DNA of 64,000 nt, taken from positions 1,240,001 through 1,304,000 of the forward strand of contig JAHYIO010000004.1 of the NCBI GenBank assembly GCA_020543525.1. Direction: 5' to 3'. Source of the DNA: Coriolopsis trogii. Taxonomy: Eukaryota > Basidiomycota > Agaricomycetes > Polyporales > Polyporaceae. The notes below the pieces were generated by a model. It saw only the letters and a program-made list of their open reading frames with translations, had not been told where the DNA came from and did not search any database. Position numbers and translations under genes: made by a program. Of the stretch, positions 48,507 through 58,899 are shown piece by piece; position 1 is the stretch's first letter; each line of letters begins with the position of its first letter.

Positions 48507-48664
48507 ACATGCCGGACCAGACAGCAGAGAAGGTTCGGAGATACCAATGTCCGGGACCAGTGGGGTTGAGGACTTCAGTGAAGCTATTGGCAACACCCTG
48601 AGAAAATCAACTGGTGTCCTCAATTTACAAGCAAGGGACTGATGGAGGTTGGGGTTGGAGATCA
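48507..48664. repeat. 158-base repeat, copy 1 (gypsy leader-like)
   Basis: This segment matches 58230-58387 in the same orientation at a constant offset of 9,723 bases without gaps; I count about 18 mismatches. The second copy lies just 5' of the gag region of the gypsy element, so this is probably a fragment of a related gypsy leader or LTR. Confidence 0.8.
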
Positions 48665-48984
48665 CCCTCCTAGTGGACATGGCCAAGCAGTAGGAGGACA
48701 CTTGGGGCCAGGTGGAGGTGGTGGAGCAAGAGCTCAACAACCTGATGGTCCAGAGCTCCCACCTGACTCGGTAATGAGCCTCCAGGGCTCCTGAGCGTGT
48801 ACAACGCTATTATGAACCATGTTTGAGCTGCATGACCGATTTGAGAAGCCTTTGCTCAAGAACTGGAGGATGTCGAGTCAGCTCCGTCCAAAGCCTTGCA
48901 GGTCAAAGATCGTGTTCGACGTACTGAGCTTGTCTGGACAAGCTCACACTGTGGCATTTGGCTCCTCACCTTTGTCCTCTTTAT

Positions 48985-49245
48985 CGCAAGGTTCACCATC
49001 CCCTTTGAAAGATCCACCATTACTTTTGAACAGTTTGTTGTTGTCTTTGAACGGTTCTTTGTCCTCTTTGAATGGTCCAGCACCCTCTTTGAACAGTCTG
49101 TCGTCGTCTTTGAACAGTCTGTTGTTGCCTGTGAACAGTCTGTCATTGTGTTTGAATGGTCTACCGTCATGTTCAAAGGGTCCCACATTGTATTCAAACG
49201 TTTGGTCACCGTCTTTAAATGGTTCAGTATTGCATTTGAATGCAA
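48985..49245. repeat. Minisatellite of 21-base units
   Basis: About 12 units related to CTTTGAACAGTCTGTCGTCGT, each with a TTTGAA core about every 21 bases. Because 21 is divisible by three and units lack stops, frames on both strands stay open and give seven-residue repeats (for example FEQSVVV on plus, DCSKTTT on minus). The open frames of 170-196 residues here follow from this periodicity and are not evidence of a gene. Confidence 0.82.
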
Positions 49246-49489
49246 CCCCCTGCTTTCAAAACCAGGGACCTTCCTTCCTTCGAGTGCTCCAGAACTACTT
49301 CGGGGCATGTCTGAATCTGCTTTGTACCAGAGCCTAGACTCACAGCTGCACAACAGCTTCGGACAAACATCCAACTGGACGAAGCACCATGGGTGATTCA
49401 ACAGTGAAGTCACAAGTACATCCAGCGGGTCCTCTCCAACCACCAAATAGATCCATGAGCATGCAGCAAGTCAGGACCTCGAGCAGCAT

Positions 49490-50440
49490 GACTAGCAAGG
49501 ATGCTGTGAAGCGCCACAACAAGGGCAGTTTCAATGGCACAATGTTTCGACGGCTCAAAACCTCTTTCTGTTTCAGGAAAGTTCCTAGGTACTCACGGAG
49601 TCAGAATTGCCGGTGGTGATCGCTCAATTTAGGAGCGTCCGATGTTTTGCACTTACCTGCGCGAGGCTTTGGCACCAGAGTGGGGCGCTTGACTTCAAAT
49701 TGCAGGTATTCTACTCGCGCAGGCAAGTCGTGGGACAGCTTCAAAGTCCTTGAGGATGCCAAATGTCGCACTTATTGTGGGTGCCTCGCATGGCTGAAGT
49801 GTCTTGATAAGGCAAGCAAGTTCAGCCTTTAGCCACAAGTATGTAGGCCAGAGTGCATCATAGCCTTGACCTCGTAGCTCAAAGGGATCAGTTTAGGTGA
49901 GTCGGTTGCAAGGATTGCACAATGTTGGGCAGCAAAGGGATGAGTCAGGGATGCGGAAGCGGAACAGTGCTAGTGTAGCAAAGCCTTTTAAAATAGTGTC
50001 TTAAACTCCCCAATCTGAGCCAGCGAGACCTCTCGATACCAGTCATGATTCCCGCAGCGCATACAAAGCATAGCTGGGTTGGTCCATAACCTCTCTTGTC
50101 CTCAAACCCTTGTCTCCGAACCATTGAAGCATGTCCATCGAATTGTCTCCATTGAATCGCCTCTCATCGAGTCATCCTTGTCAAATTATCCTTGCCAAAC
50201 TGTTCCCCTTCAAATCATCCCCCTTCAAATTGTCCTCTTCGCATCCCTCACCAGGCCTAGTAGTCCTCCCAGCATACAAGCTTTGATCTAAGAACCTAGA
50301 CACCTCACCTCGAATCTTGCCCTTCCCCCAACAACCCTTCCAGTGTACGAGGCACTTCTCGACTCTCATCTCTCCGAAGCAACTCTTCACAGGGAGCCCA
50401 TAAGGCGAACAAGTTGGATCGTATGTTCGACCAGCCTTCA
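49490..50440 (+). mobile_element. Unclassified repeat, copy A
   Basis: The plus strand corresponds to the reverse complement of 54583-56021. Shared stretches include CCGGTGGTGATCGCTC (about 49609-49624), GACCTCTCGATACCAGTC, AACCTAGACA and CCCTTCCCCC (about 50285-50335), and GACTCTCATCTC. Its right edge lies where chromodomain-type sequence of the gypsy element begins (about 50,440-50,461). It is truncated on that side relative to copy B. No coding sequence is recognised. Confidence 0.65.
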
Positions 50441-50460
50441 ATTTGTGTTCTCATTACCAG

Positions 50461-51112
50461 TCCATCGGACTAGGTAGAGTAATTTGCACTTTTAACGGCG
50501 GTTGAGCCTTCGAGTCTTGACAAGGATCTTGGAGCTCACCATCTACATTGACGGGCGGCGGAGGCAGAGACTGGACTCAACCAGGGGATAGAGCTTGGAG
50601 TTGTGGGCTCAAGCTGAGAGATGTGGAAGACGGGATGGATGGCGTGCATGGACTCAGATAGACAGAGGGTAAAGGAGTTCATATGTTGAAATGAAGATAG
50701 CCTGCTTGGTGAGCCAGTCTACATCAACGAGGATAGCGGTATAGCCCTTGGAGTTTGGGAGTTGTTCGATGAGATCCATGGAAATGGAGTTCCACAGACG
50801 TTTGAGGATCAGAAGTTGCTTCAGCATGCTGAGTCTTATTCTGAACCCAGTGTCCAGCTGTAGGGTGGTCATGACAGGTACGGAGAACCCAGAGATGGAA
50901 ATTGTCAATGTCTGGAACATAGATGCGGTTGTTGAGACGCAGAAAACCATCCAAGTTCTTGGTCTACTTAGGCTTGCCTTCGGCAGCAGCGGTGAGGCCA
51001 GTGGAGAGTTTGGGAGGAGGGTTTGGGGAAGAGAGACTCAACAGGATGTCCGATCGGAGGAAGCGAGTTGTTTGTGGGTGAAGACTGGTCGGAAATTATG
51101 TGCGTTGATGAC
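50461..51112 (-). pseudogene. Integrase and chromodomain of the gypsy element, internally deleted
   Basis: The minus strand begins with NAHNFRPVFTHKQLASS, followed by LDGFLRLNNRIYVPDIDNFH (frames mixed), the zinc-binding start HDHPTAGHWVQNKT, WNSISMDLIEQLPNSKGYTA and VDWLTKQAIFIST. The sequence then jumps to HAIHPVFHISQLEPTTPSSI and to KLLYLVRWTGN, a chromodomain-like end (about 50,480-50,450). Most of the integrase core, including the later catalytic residues, has been deleted between these parts. Confidence 0.8.
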
Positions 51113-53497
51113 CATCAGCAAAACATACATGGAGGTGACCGCATGCGGTCATCCCATGAAACACATGACCGTCTTCGTCTGAGGGCTACGAAGGCGGCCA
51201 GACGCGGCTTGAACGGTCGGGCTACCCTGGGAGCAGATTGTGTGCGGTCATGAATAGGCGTCTCTCGCAGTGTGGCTCGCGGGCATGGTCAGACACCAGT
51301 CGTGTCAGACCATTGACAACGATACCGCACAGAGCGGCAAACAGGTGAGCTCAGTTCCTGGGGTATGTACGGACATGTACACTCAATTAGGTAGTGATAT
51401 ATGGCAGTACATGAACAGTTGTATGCGAAGGAGTGACTGAACATGTCCAGAGGTGCACAAATGGGTACGCCTGCATGACCTTAGATGAACAGTGCTGGGT
51501 GGAGCAAGATTGCGAGTGATTCCTGATGAGCTCAATTGTATGGTCAGACGTTCAGACTTATGGGGGACAGACTGCATCAAGATATATAATACAAAGTAGT
51601 GTCCCTATACAAGCGAGACAGCAGGCTACAGACACTGCAGAAGAACGACAGGGCTCAGGAGACTGTGAAGTAAAGGACTGGAGCAACACTATCTCCAACA
51701 TGACAGATATCCCATATACCTGCCAACAAACGGTGTTGGGTAATAGCCCGCTAGCAAGTGAGTAAATGAGACGTACGCACACCACCAGTTAGGAGCAGGA
51801 TAGGCGTAAAAGTAGCCCACCACAAGCTATTCCAAGTGCCAAAGGCACAGTATATCTACCACATGAGATAAAATTTGAGAGAGCAAGCGCATAAGCTCAC
51901 AACGTACGCATCACCAAGCAATAGCCGTTAGCGGTAAGAGTCGGGATTATGTGGATCAGAGTTGACAGTAGGGGTGTTCTTGTTCGACTTGTGTCGCATA
52001 ATGCGTCGTTGGGTGGCGGCTCAGACAACTCAGAGGTCCAGTACATAGTTGTGATTTGCCGGTTTGCGTGTGAGGGTCTGCTCAAGCGTGGCATAAGTCA
52101 TGGTGGTAAGATGAAGGCGAGGCGTAGGTCGCAAAAGAAGAGTACAATGCATGACATACCAGCGAGCCGGGCTACCAAACGTGTTTCGTTGCACGATAGA
52201 AGGGTCTAACAAGGCGTGCGATTCGGAGGACAATTGGTTGTTTCCAATACTGGTTGCGTCGACCACGACGTCAGCGGTGCTGCCACAACCTGTGTCTGCT
52301 AACGTATTGTGGTAAAGCGGGGAAATGGATGACTCAGGAGATGACACACACAAGTGACACACCATGAGACTCGGAGCGAAGGCCTTGAGAATTGGGTGTG
52401 GGTGTGTGGGTAAGGATGCTGGGGGAGACAGAGAAGAAGGAGCAGACTGTTGGGTGGACCTTGAGCATCGTCGACTTGTGCAAAGGTCCTTGCTCGTGCT
52501 CCATGGAACTTTGTGCGCCGATAGAGGAGCATATATGCGCCGAAATATCAGTGTGTATATGCGCATAAATAAGCGTAATGAGACATACAATATGCATTTG
52601 TGCAGTTTTGAATCTCTACCACCATATAAAGTTGGAAGGTGTAGTGGAACGCAAGATGAGCATCGTGTCGTAGCTGGCAGACGATCATGAAGGTGGAGAA
52701 TCAGGGGCAAGTTGTTGAGCACTCGAGGTGCACAAGTGCGGACATTTTATGGCCGGCCTCTGTGAAGGTTTCCCACGAAAGGGGAGAGATCGACTTGAAT
52801 GTGCATATGGCTTGAGGGTGCTCACGTGATGGTTGGGCGATGGTGACGTCACGTCGATACAAGATGACGAGACCTGAGGCCTGAGAGCCCCTTTGTGGCA
52901 CTGTCACCTCTACCCATGTTCACTACCGACGTCGCAACATCATAACGAGCCCACAGCAGCTGCCATCAGTAGAGATGGGTGGCCTGCAGGCAATAATGAA
53001 AGAGCGCACACTTCTGTATCATGTGGTACTACATGTATATATACATATGCTCCATGACTGACGTCGGACTGAACGGCGGGCGGGGGCAGTGACCTAATTT
53101 GTGGCTGTGGCGGCAGGAGGCACAAATACATTTCATTTCTGGCCCCGCTGACGTGCTATGGGCATGTGCGCTCACCTGAAGATCATATGGGCTCGAATAA
53201 CCTCTGAGCAATGGTCATGCGGTCATCACTTGTCCTCACCTATGAACGTACCTTGGGAGCAAACAGTCAGGTATGCGCATATGATATGTGGCTGGTCAGT
53301 GGATGCATCCCGTTCAACCATGGGTGTTCGTCTGATGGACATGCGAGGAAGGGGTGTTCAGACGTTGGAGGGGGAACGGTCAGACACCGTCGGCCTGATA
53401 GTGTCTGACCATACCAGACCACCGTCTGATGGGTCGCTGAGGCGCCTGTCACGCACTGCCACCACCGCCGCCTTTGGTCAGCAACTGCACTTTTTGC
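51113..53497. mobile_element. Unclassified 2.4-kb element with 7-bp target duplication
   Basis: TGATGAC occurs at 51106-51112 and 53498-53504, and gypsy coding (GDSDYSVI on one side, INAHNFRPVF on the other) becomes continuous if one copy and the insert are ignored. If only AC is duplicated, the ends are an 11-base inverted repeat, CATCAGCAAAA. Near both ends are repeated words: CATGCGGTCATC (51142-51153 and 53216-53227) and GGTCAGACACC (51287-51297 and 53378-53388), with an inverted copy at 53402-53411. TATA-like sequence lies in the middle (about 52512-52640). No transposase is recognised; the longest frame is 52030-52722 (-). Confidence 0.75.
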
Positions 53498-53504
53498 TGA
53501 TGAC

Positions 53505-53820
53505 AGAGTAGTCACTATCCCCCTCTTTTGGGTAGATGTCCCAACAGCAGGTGGGTGTGTCAGGCTCAGCTCCAAGTTTACCAGGGCAGAAACAGATGAT
53601 GAGGTTGAACTGTGAGAGGTATTCGGACCAATGGGCTTGATGGTGTGTGAGCAGTTTGGTGGTTGCGAAGTACTCCAGATTCTTGTGATTGGTAATGACG
53701 TTGATCAGAGTTTTGGACCTCAAATAGCGAGGAGTTCTTTGTCGTGATGTCATAGTTCAATTTCGCACTGGTGAGTGTTTGGGAGTGGAAAGTGATGGGG
53801 TGGAGGTTGCCAGAGTCCAT
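53505..53820 (-). pseudogene. RNase H of the gypsy element
   Basis: Minus-strand fragments in two frames: [20 protein letters not shown] and then [40 protein letters not shown], and [15 protein letters not shown]. The order and motifs are those of the gypsy RNase H and tether region. A frameshift near 53,730 separates the two halves. Confidence 0.82.
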
Positions 53821-54090
53821 GGTGATAGAAAGAATCCGGCGATCACATAGTCTGAAGCATCCGTCTCAACAGTGATCTGACAGTCAGGTTCCCAATGGTG
53901 AAAAAATGGGTGTGGAGGTGAAAGCCTTCTTTTGTGTGTTCACTTTCCGACAATCATTGGAGAAGTTCCACAGAATACCCTTGCAGGTGAGATAAGTGAG
54001 CGGTAGAACAATCTCCAAATAGTTGTGGATGAAGCGGCGGTAGAAGTTGGCAAAGCTAAGGAAGGACTGAATATCACAGACTTTCCAGGG

Positions 54091-56306
54091 TTAGGGCCAG
54101 TCCAGAATAGCCTTGACCTTCAACTCAGCCATGGTCAGGCCATTGGCAGACATGATGTAGCCAAGGTACTTGACAAACTCAGCGTGGAACTCACATTTGT
54201 CTGCACAAGCATAGAGATAGTAGTGCTTTCGAAGGTGGCGGAGAACTTTTTTGACATGTTTCCGCTGTTCCTCGGGGTTGTCAGAGTAGATGAGGATGTT
54301 ATCAAGATAGAAAACAACAGAAACGTCAAGGTCAAGCATGTTGGCAAAGACCTTGTTGACGGAACATTGAAACATCACTGCAGTGTTAGAGAGTCTGAAT
54401 GGCATTACCATCTGCTGGAAAGAACTGTAGCACGTGCAGAATGCCATCTTCCATTCATCTCTGGGTGTGATCCGGACTAGGTTGTATGTGTGTCGAAGGT
54501 CGATCTTGGTGTAGATCTGAGCCTTCCAAGGAGATCCGGAAGATCGGAGATGAGAGTAGAGGGTATCAGTCCTTCCGGTGATGGGTGACTGGACTGGTCC
54601 GAGCATACATGTAAGATGAACGAAATGAAGCTCTCAACTCTCTGGGAGAAAGGGGGAAAGACTAAACTAACCACCCACAAAGCGGCAAGCAAAGAAGTGA
54701 AGGTGAATCAAAGGCTGGTCAAACGTACAATCTAACCTGTTCGCCCTATGGCTCCCTACAAAGAGATGCTTCACAGAGATGAGAGTCAAGGAGGGTCTTG
54801 TATGCTGGAAGGGTTGTCGGGGGAAGGGCAAGATTCACAGTGAGATGTCTAGGTTCTTGGCTTGAAGCTGGTAGGCTGAGAGAACCGCAAGGTCTAGTGA
54901 GGAGAGTGCGAAGAGGGACAATTTGAAGGTGACACGACCGAGCTATGCCAGAATCGTGACCAAAAGTCAATACTGGGAAGTGAGAAGGACCACTGGATTT
55001 GATGGTGCAGTGCTCGGCTACTTAGCAGGTTTGACTACCAAAGAGACAAATAGATTCAATAAGAGCGCATGAGATCGACGACAATGTGAGATTCGAAGTA
55101 CATAAGAGATGACTTGGTGAGTAACAATTTGATGGTTCAAAGTACACAAGAGACGACTTGACAAGTAATGATTTAATAGTTCAAAGATGAGGGTTCAAAA
55201 GGAAGACGAAGGTGTCACTGACCGACCAAGCTACACTTCGTATGTGCTGCTGGAATCGCCGGAATTGCGACTGGTATCGAGAGAGGTCTTGCTAGGTCTG
55301 AGATCTGTGCTCGGAGGGGGGGATAAAACTTATATTCTGAGGTTTGAAAGACTATCTTAAAGGGCTCTGCCACGCTCGCGCTGTTCTGCTCTGTGGCCTA
55401 ACTCATCCCTTTGCTGCTAGACATCGCACAATCCTTGTGACCAACTCACCTGAACCAATCCCCTTTAGACAGCGAGGCCGCGACCGTGATGCGCCCTGGC
55501 TGAAGGCGAACGGTGTTCGGCGTCCTTGAGGCCCCTTTTGACTGCTCCGAGACTCGCCTATGCGAATAGGATACCTGTGACTCCAAGTTGAGTGACCCAC
55601 TCGAGTGCCAAGGCCTCGCACATGTGACTGTGAAACATTGGACACTCCTAGATCGAGCAATCACCACCGGTGATTTTGACTCTGTGAGCGCCTTGAGGCT
55701 TTTCTGAAACAGAAGGAGGTTGCGAACATTGAAACATTGTGCCCCTGACCAGGACTCTTTGGCCCTCCATGACTCTTTGCAGGAGTGTCGCTCGATATGC
55801 TGCTTGCTGTACCGGCTCATCACTCATGCGTAGACCATCATAGGAGGGAGAGAGCTCACTTAGAACATTGATCCTTCAGATTCAACTCGACTGTGGTGAT
55901 TCATTCAGTCATGTTTTGTTCGCTCAGCTGGGTTTTGTTCGCTGACGGTGACTGCCGCAACTCTCGCTCTTGGTGAGAAAATGATCTGTATGAGCTCAGG
56001 AGCATAGGAGGCTTATCACTGGGTGATCTTGTTGAGACCCCAGTAGTCGACATAGAGACAGAGGGAACTGTCCTTCTTCATGAAGAAAACAGGGGCGCCG
56101 CATGGGGAATGCAAAGGTTGGATGAAATCCAAGCGGAGATTTTCCTCAATGTATTCTTGGAGGGTATCCAGGTTGAGCTTGGAAAGGGAGTAAATGGGTC
56201 CGAGAGATGGAACAGCACCTTCCTCAAGGGTAATCTTAAGGTTGTATAGGCACTGTTCTGGAAGGATGTCAGCCTTGCTGAAGATATCAGCATTCCTCCA
56301 GGACAC
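54091..56306 (-). pseudogene. Gypsy reverse transcriptase, split by insertion
   Basis: The N-terminal part (56306-56028) reads LEEGAVPSLGPIYSLSKLNL, LDFIQPLHSPCGAPVFFMKK and VDYWGLNKIT. The protein resumes at 54576 downwards with LISDLPDLLGRLRS (other frame), IYTKIDLRHTYNLVRITPRD, FQQMVMPFRLSNTAVMFQC, VVFYLDNILIYSDNPEEQRK and AEFVKYLGYIMSANGLTMAE. The polymerase box is YLDN instead of the usual YLDD (AAC at 54298-54300 for GAC), a single transition that removes a catalytic Asp. Insert B separates the two parts and is flanked by GGTGAT. Confidence 0.85.
54583..56021. mobile_element. Unclassified repeat, copy B, inserted in gypsy RT
   Basis: GGTGAT lies on both sides (54577-54582 and 56022-56027). 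The 1,439-base insert is homologous, in inverted orientation, to 49490-50440. It contains a TATA-like stretch on the minus strand (TATAAG, about 55,325-55,335) and no recognisable coding capacity. A solo LTR of another retroelement is possible, but the ends are not TG/CA at the duplication edges. Confidence 0.78.
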
Positions 56307-56563
56307 CTGGCAAGTCCGGAGGTTCCTCTGAGACAGTGGAACTTCTAGCTGTGGCTGACATTGCCAATAGGTGACATTGCTGATAGGTTGAGCTTGAAGC
56401 TCTCCAAGCCTTGCATTCTACAGGCACATGCAAACGCAGCTGCTCCAATGAGAGAGACTTGGGGTATGAAGGTCGGAGGTGTTGACTCCAAAATCTCTGA
56501 CAAAGAAGTCCGAGGAGTCAGACGAGGTACCAGTTCAGATATAGGTCGTGTTGGGGGAGTGGT

Positions 56564-57157
56564 TCAGAATTGAATGCTGGGCCTCCTCCAGTTAATCAGC
56601 AGATGGTAGTTGTGGAGCCAGCTGTATCCCAGAATAGCGGAGACCAACTTGTCGAGTGGAGTAACATATAAGTTGATGGAGATGACTTTGCTAGAAGGAA
56701 TAACAATGCAGTTGATCATTTGATTCAACATTCTGTTGAAGAGCAAAAGGCAGATTGGAGCTACAGAATTAGTGAGTATGGTGTTCTTCTTGACAAACTT
56801 GGAGTCGATGAGAGTTGTGATGGGTTCGGAAATGGAGTTGGAAAGGGATAGACGGGGGTCCGAAAGAGCAAACACGTTGAGCTGAAGGGAAAACTCTGTG
56901 CAGGCAGTGTCAACGCAGTTCTTACCGAGCATGGAGGTTGGAGGACTGCGGACTAATTGTTTGCCTCCGAGGCAACCAGAGCAGCTTGGACTGTCGGTGC
57001 AGTGGCAGGAGCAGTCTGAGTTGCCCTGGCTTTGGACGCCAAGGAGGTCTTGTTCAGACAAGCCAAAGCAATATGTCCAATCCTCTGCAGAACAGACAGA
57101 GGTTGTTGACAAACCAATGTTGATGTTCCTACTGCATGAGTTTACTGTCCTTTCCAA
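56564..57157 (-). pseudogene. Gypsy nucleocapsid tail and protease relic
   Basis: One open minus-strand frame of 197 residues ends with a protease-like region: TTLIDSKFVKKNTILTNSVA, MINCIVIPSSKVISINLYVT, PLDKLVSAILGYSWLHNYHL and LINWRRPSIQF. In intact relatives a DSG loop and a further stretch stand between the LID and SKFV equivalents; here LID joins SKFV directly, so the catalytic Asp-Ser/Thr-Gly is lost by a small deletion although the frame stays open. The first part is Cys/Ser-rich and comes from out-of-frame nucleocapsid sequence. Confidence 0.72.
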
Positions 57158-57179
57158 GCTTGTTGGAGTACAGCTTTGG

Positions 57180-58141
57180 TGTTAACAGTCTCTACCGGAG
57201 TTCTTGGCATTGACAAGGTCCTTAGGTTGTGGGCTTTGGAGTAGAGGACATTATCGCCACAGGCAGGTTTGTGTCCGAGACATTAACTGCGTTTTTTTGT
57301 TGGTGTTAGCCTTGTTCTTCCGAGAACCACATTTGCAAGCCTGTTTGGAATGCCGTTCATAGTATCAGTGATCCAGGGACTGCGCAAGGTGTCTGAGTGC
57401 AAAGAGGTGGTCAGATTTGCCAACCTTGGCAATCCAATCCTTAAGCCAATCTGGAAGACCATCATAGAATTGGAATTGAAGTGCACGAGCTCCTCAAGTG
57501 ACCTAGGGGCTAAGCAGTTGAACTAGGTGATGTACTTTGTGATCCGCTGGTTGTTGGCCATTCAGAGATTTACCAAGTTGTGTTCAGCTATAGCAGCAGC
57601 ATGGCCAAAGTTAATCTTCAACCTTCTGGAATTTGGCATAGTAAGACACAAACAGGGGTAGATATTTGGAGGTCCCTTCCAGAAGGTATGGCTTGAATCA
57701 CCAAGAGCCATTCCTCAGAGATAGGAGATAGCATAGGTCACCTTCTTCTGGTCAGAGGTGATCATCAGGGCCAGGCTAGAAAAATGAGCTCCAGCTGTGT
57801 GAAGAACGTTCGGAGCTTGTTTAACTCAGAACCATCAAAAGTGTCAGGACATGGGCATTGTTTTGTTTGCTCTCCTTCTCTGGACCGGATTGACCTAGAT
57901 TTTGTGCCAGCATCTGGATAGCTGAGGCAAGAGCCATCCCAATTGGATCTGGAGGAGGAGGGTTGACAAATGGATTGTTCGGAGAATTTACTGGGGGAAC
58001 TGGTGAAGCCTGTGCAGGGCGCCCGTCCCTGACCCAGGTGGTGGACTTTGAGTCTGCATGTGGAGTGCGGGTTGAGGTGCTCCGGTTATGCAGGTCGGAG
58101 TTGTCAGTGTTGTTCTGACAATAGGAACAGTAACTCAACAA
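57180..58141 (-). pseudogene. Gypsy gag relic
   Basis: The frame 58141-57821 is Pro/Ser-rich and includes VRDGRPAQASPVPPVNSPNN, PPPPDPIGMALASAIQMLAQ. The continuation in a shifted frame reads DGSELNKLRTFFTQLELIF (about 57835-57780), a typical beginning of the gag capsid domain. Further scattered fragments extend down to about 57,180. Several frameshifts and stops. Confidence 0.65.
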
Positions 58142-58229
58142 GCCAAGAAACTGGACAACATCAAGTCAGGATCTTGGTCCATACCAAACATGGTGATAAC
58201 TCAGTGTGAGTTCAGATATACTATTAGAA

Positions 58230-58387
58230 ACATGCCAGACTGGATGGCGGAGAAGGTTTGGAGATATAGATGTCTTGGTCCAGTGGGGTTGAGGACTTCA
58301 GTGAAGCTATTGGCAACACTCTGAGAAAATTACCTGGTGTCCTCAATTTACGAACAAGGGACTGATGGAGGTTGGGGTTGGAGATCA
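58230..58387. repeat. 158-base repeat, copy 2
   Basis: Partner of 48507-48664 (offset 9,723, no gaps). It lies between the gag region and the 5' LTR of the gypsy element. Confidence 0.8.
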
Positions 58388-58804
58388 GAGATCAGAGTCA
58401 AACAGGTATAGAGTACAAGGTCAGACTGAAGTCTAACATCAAGAGGGCAAGTTCGGAGTTGAGCAGTGTTCTGGGAAGACTGGAGTTCAGAGGACAGACT
58501 TGGCAGTGCAGGTAAAAGGAGAACACTGGATTATGGGAGTAGTAATGAGATATCTGAACTGAGGTACAATGGTATTACAGCCAGGCTTATATAGTACTAT
58601 GTCTAACTAAGTCTTGGCACCAAGCCATCACAGAGTTGATGCAGCTCCAACAGAGTACAGATGAGGCTCAGGACCATGATGTCTATTGCATGATGTACTG
58701 ATGGAACTGTGTATCACTGATGAAATCAAAGTACCGTGATGCATGGAGGAAGCATATGCCAATCAGGGTTCGGGGTAATACAGCCAGAAAAGCATGGGGT
58801 GTCA
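58388..58804 (-). other. 5' LTR (approximate) of the gypsy element
   Basis: On the minus strand the LTR edge TGACACCCCATGC begins at 58804, a common start for gypsy LTRs of this group. A TATATAGTAC stretch lies at about 58,593-58,602. The inner edge is not determined; it may extend to about 58,230. Confidence 0.55.
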
Positions 58805-58899
58805 CGAGATTCCTATAAAGGAGTTTTTCCGCTGGGCCCAAAACAAACAGTACCTTCTGAAAACGGGGAAGCTTACAAGCTATCTATTTGTAGCTGATC

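Larger units (their letters stand above)
50461..58804 (-). mobile_element. Ty3/gypsy chromovirus, broken by nested insertions
   Basis: On the minus strand the order is LTR (starting TGACACCCC at 58804), leader, gag, protease, reverse transcriptase, RNase H, integrase and chromodomain-like sequence, the order of chromoviruses. Coding is split by a 1,439-base insertion in the reverse transcriptase (54583-56021) and a 2,385-base insertion after RNase H (51113-53497), each with target duplications. The integrase core is largely deleted. No 3' LTR was found; copy A of the unclassified repeat occupies that position. Confidence 0.85.

Noticed and set aside
48819..49446. Open frames of 166-196 residues on both strands
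   Set aside because: They result from a stop-free 21-base tandem repeat rather than from a gene.
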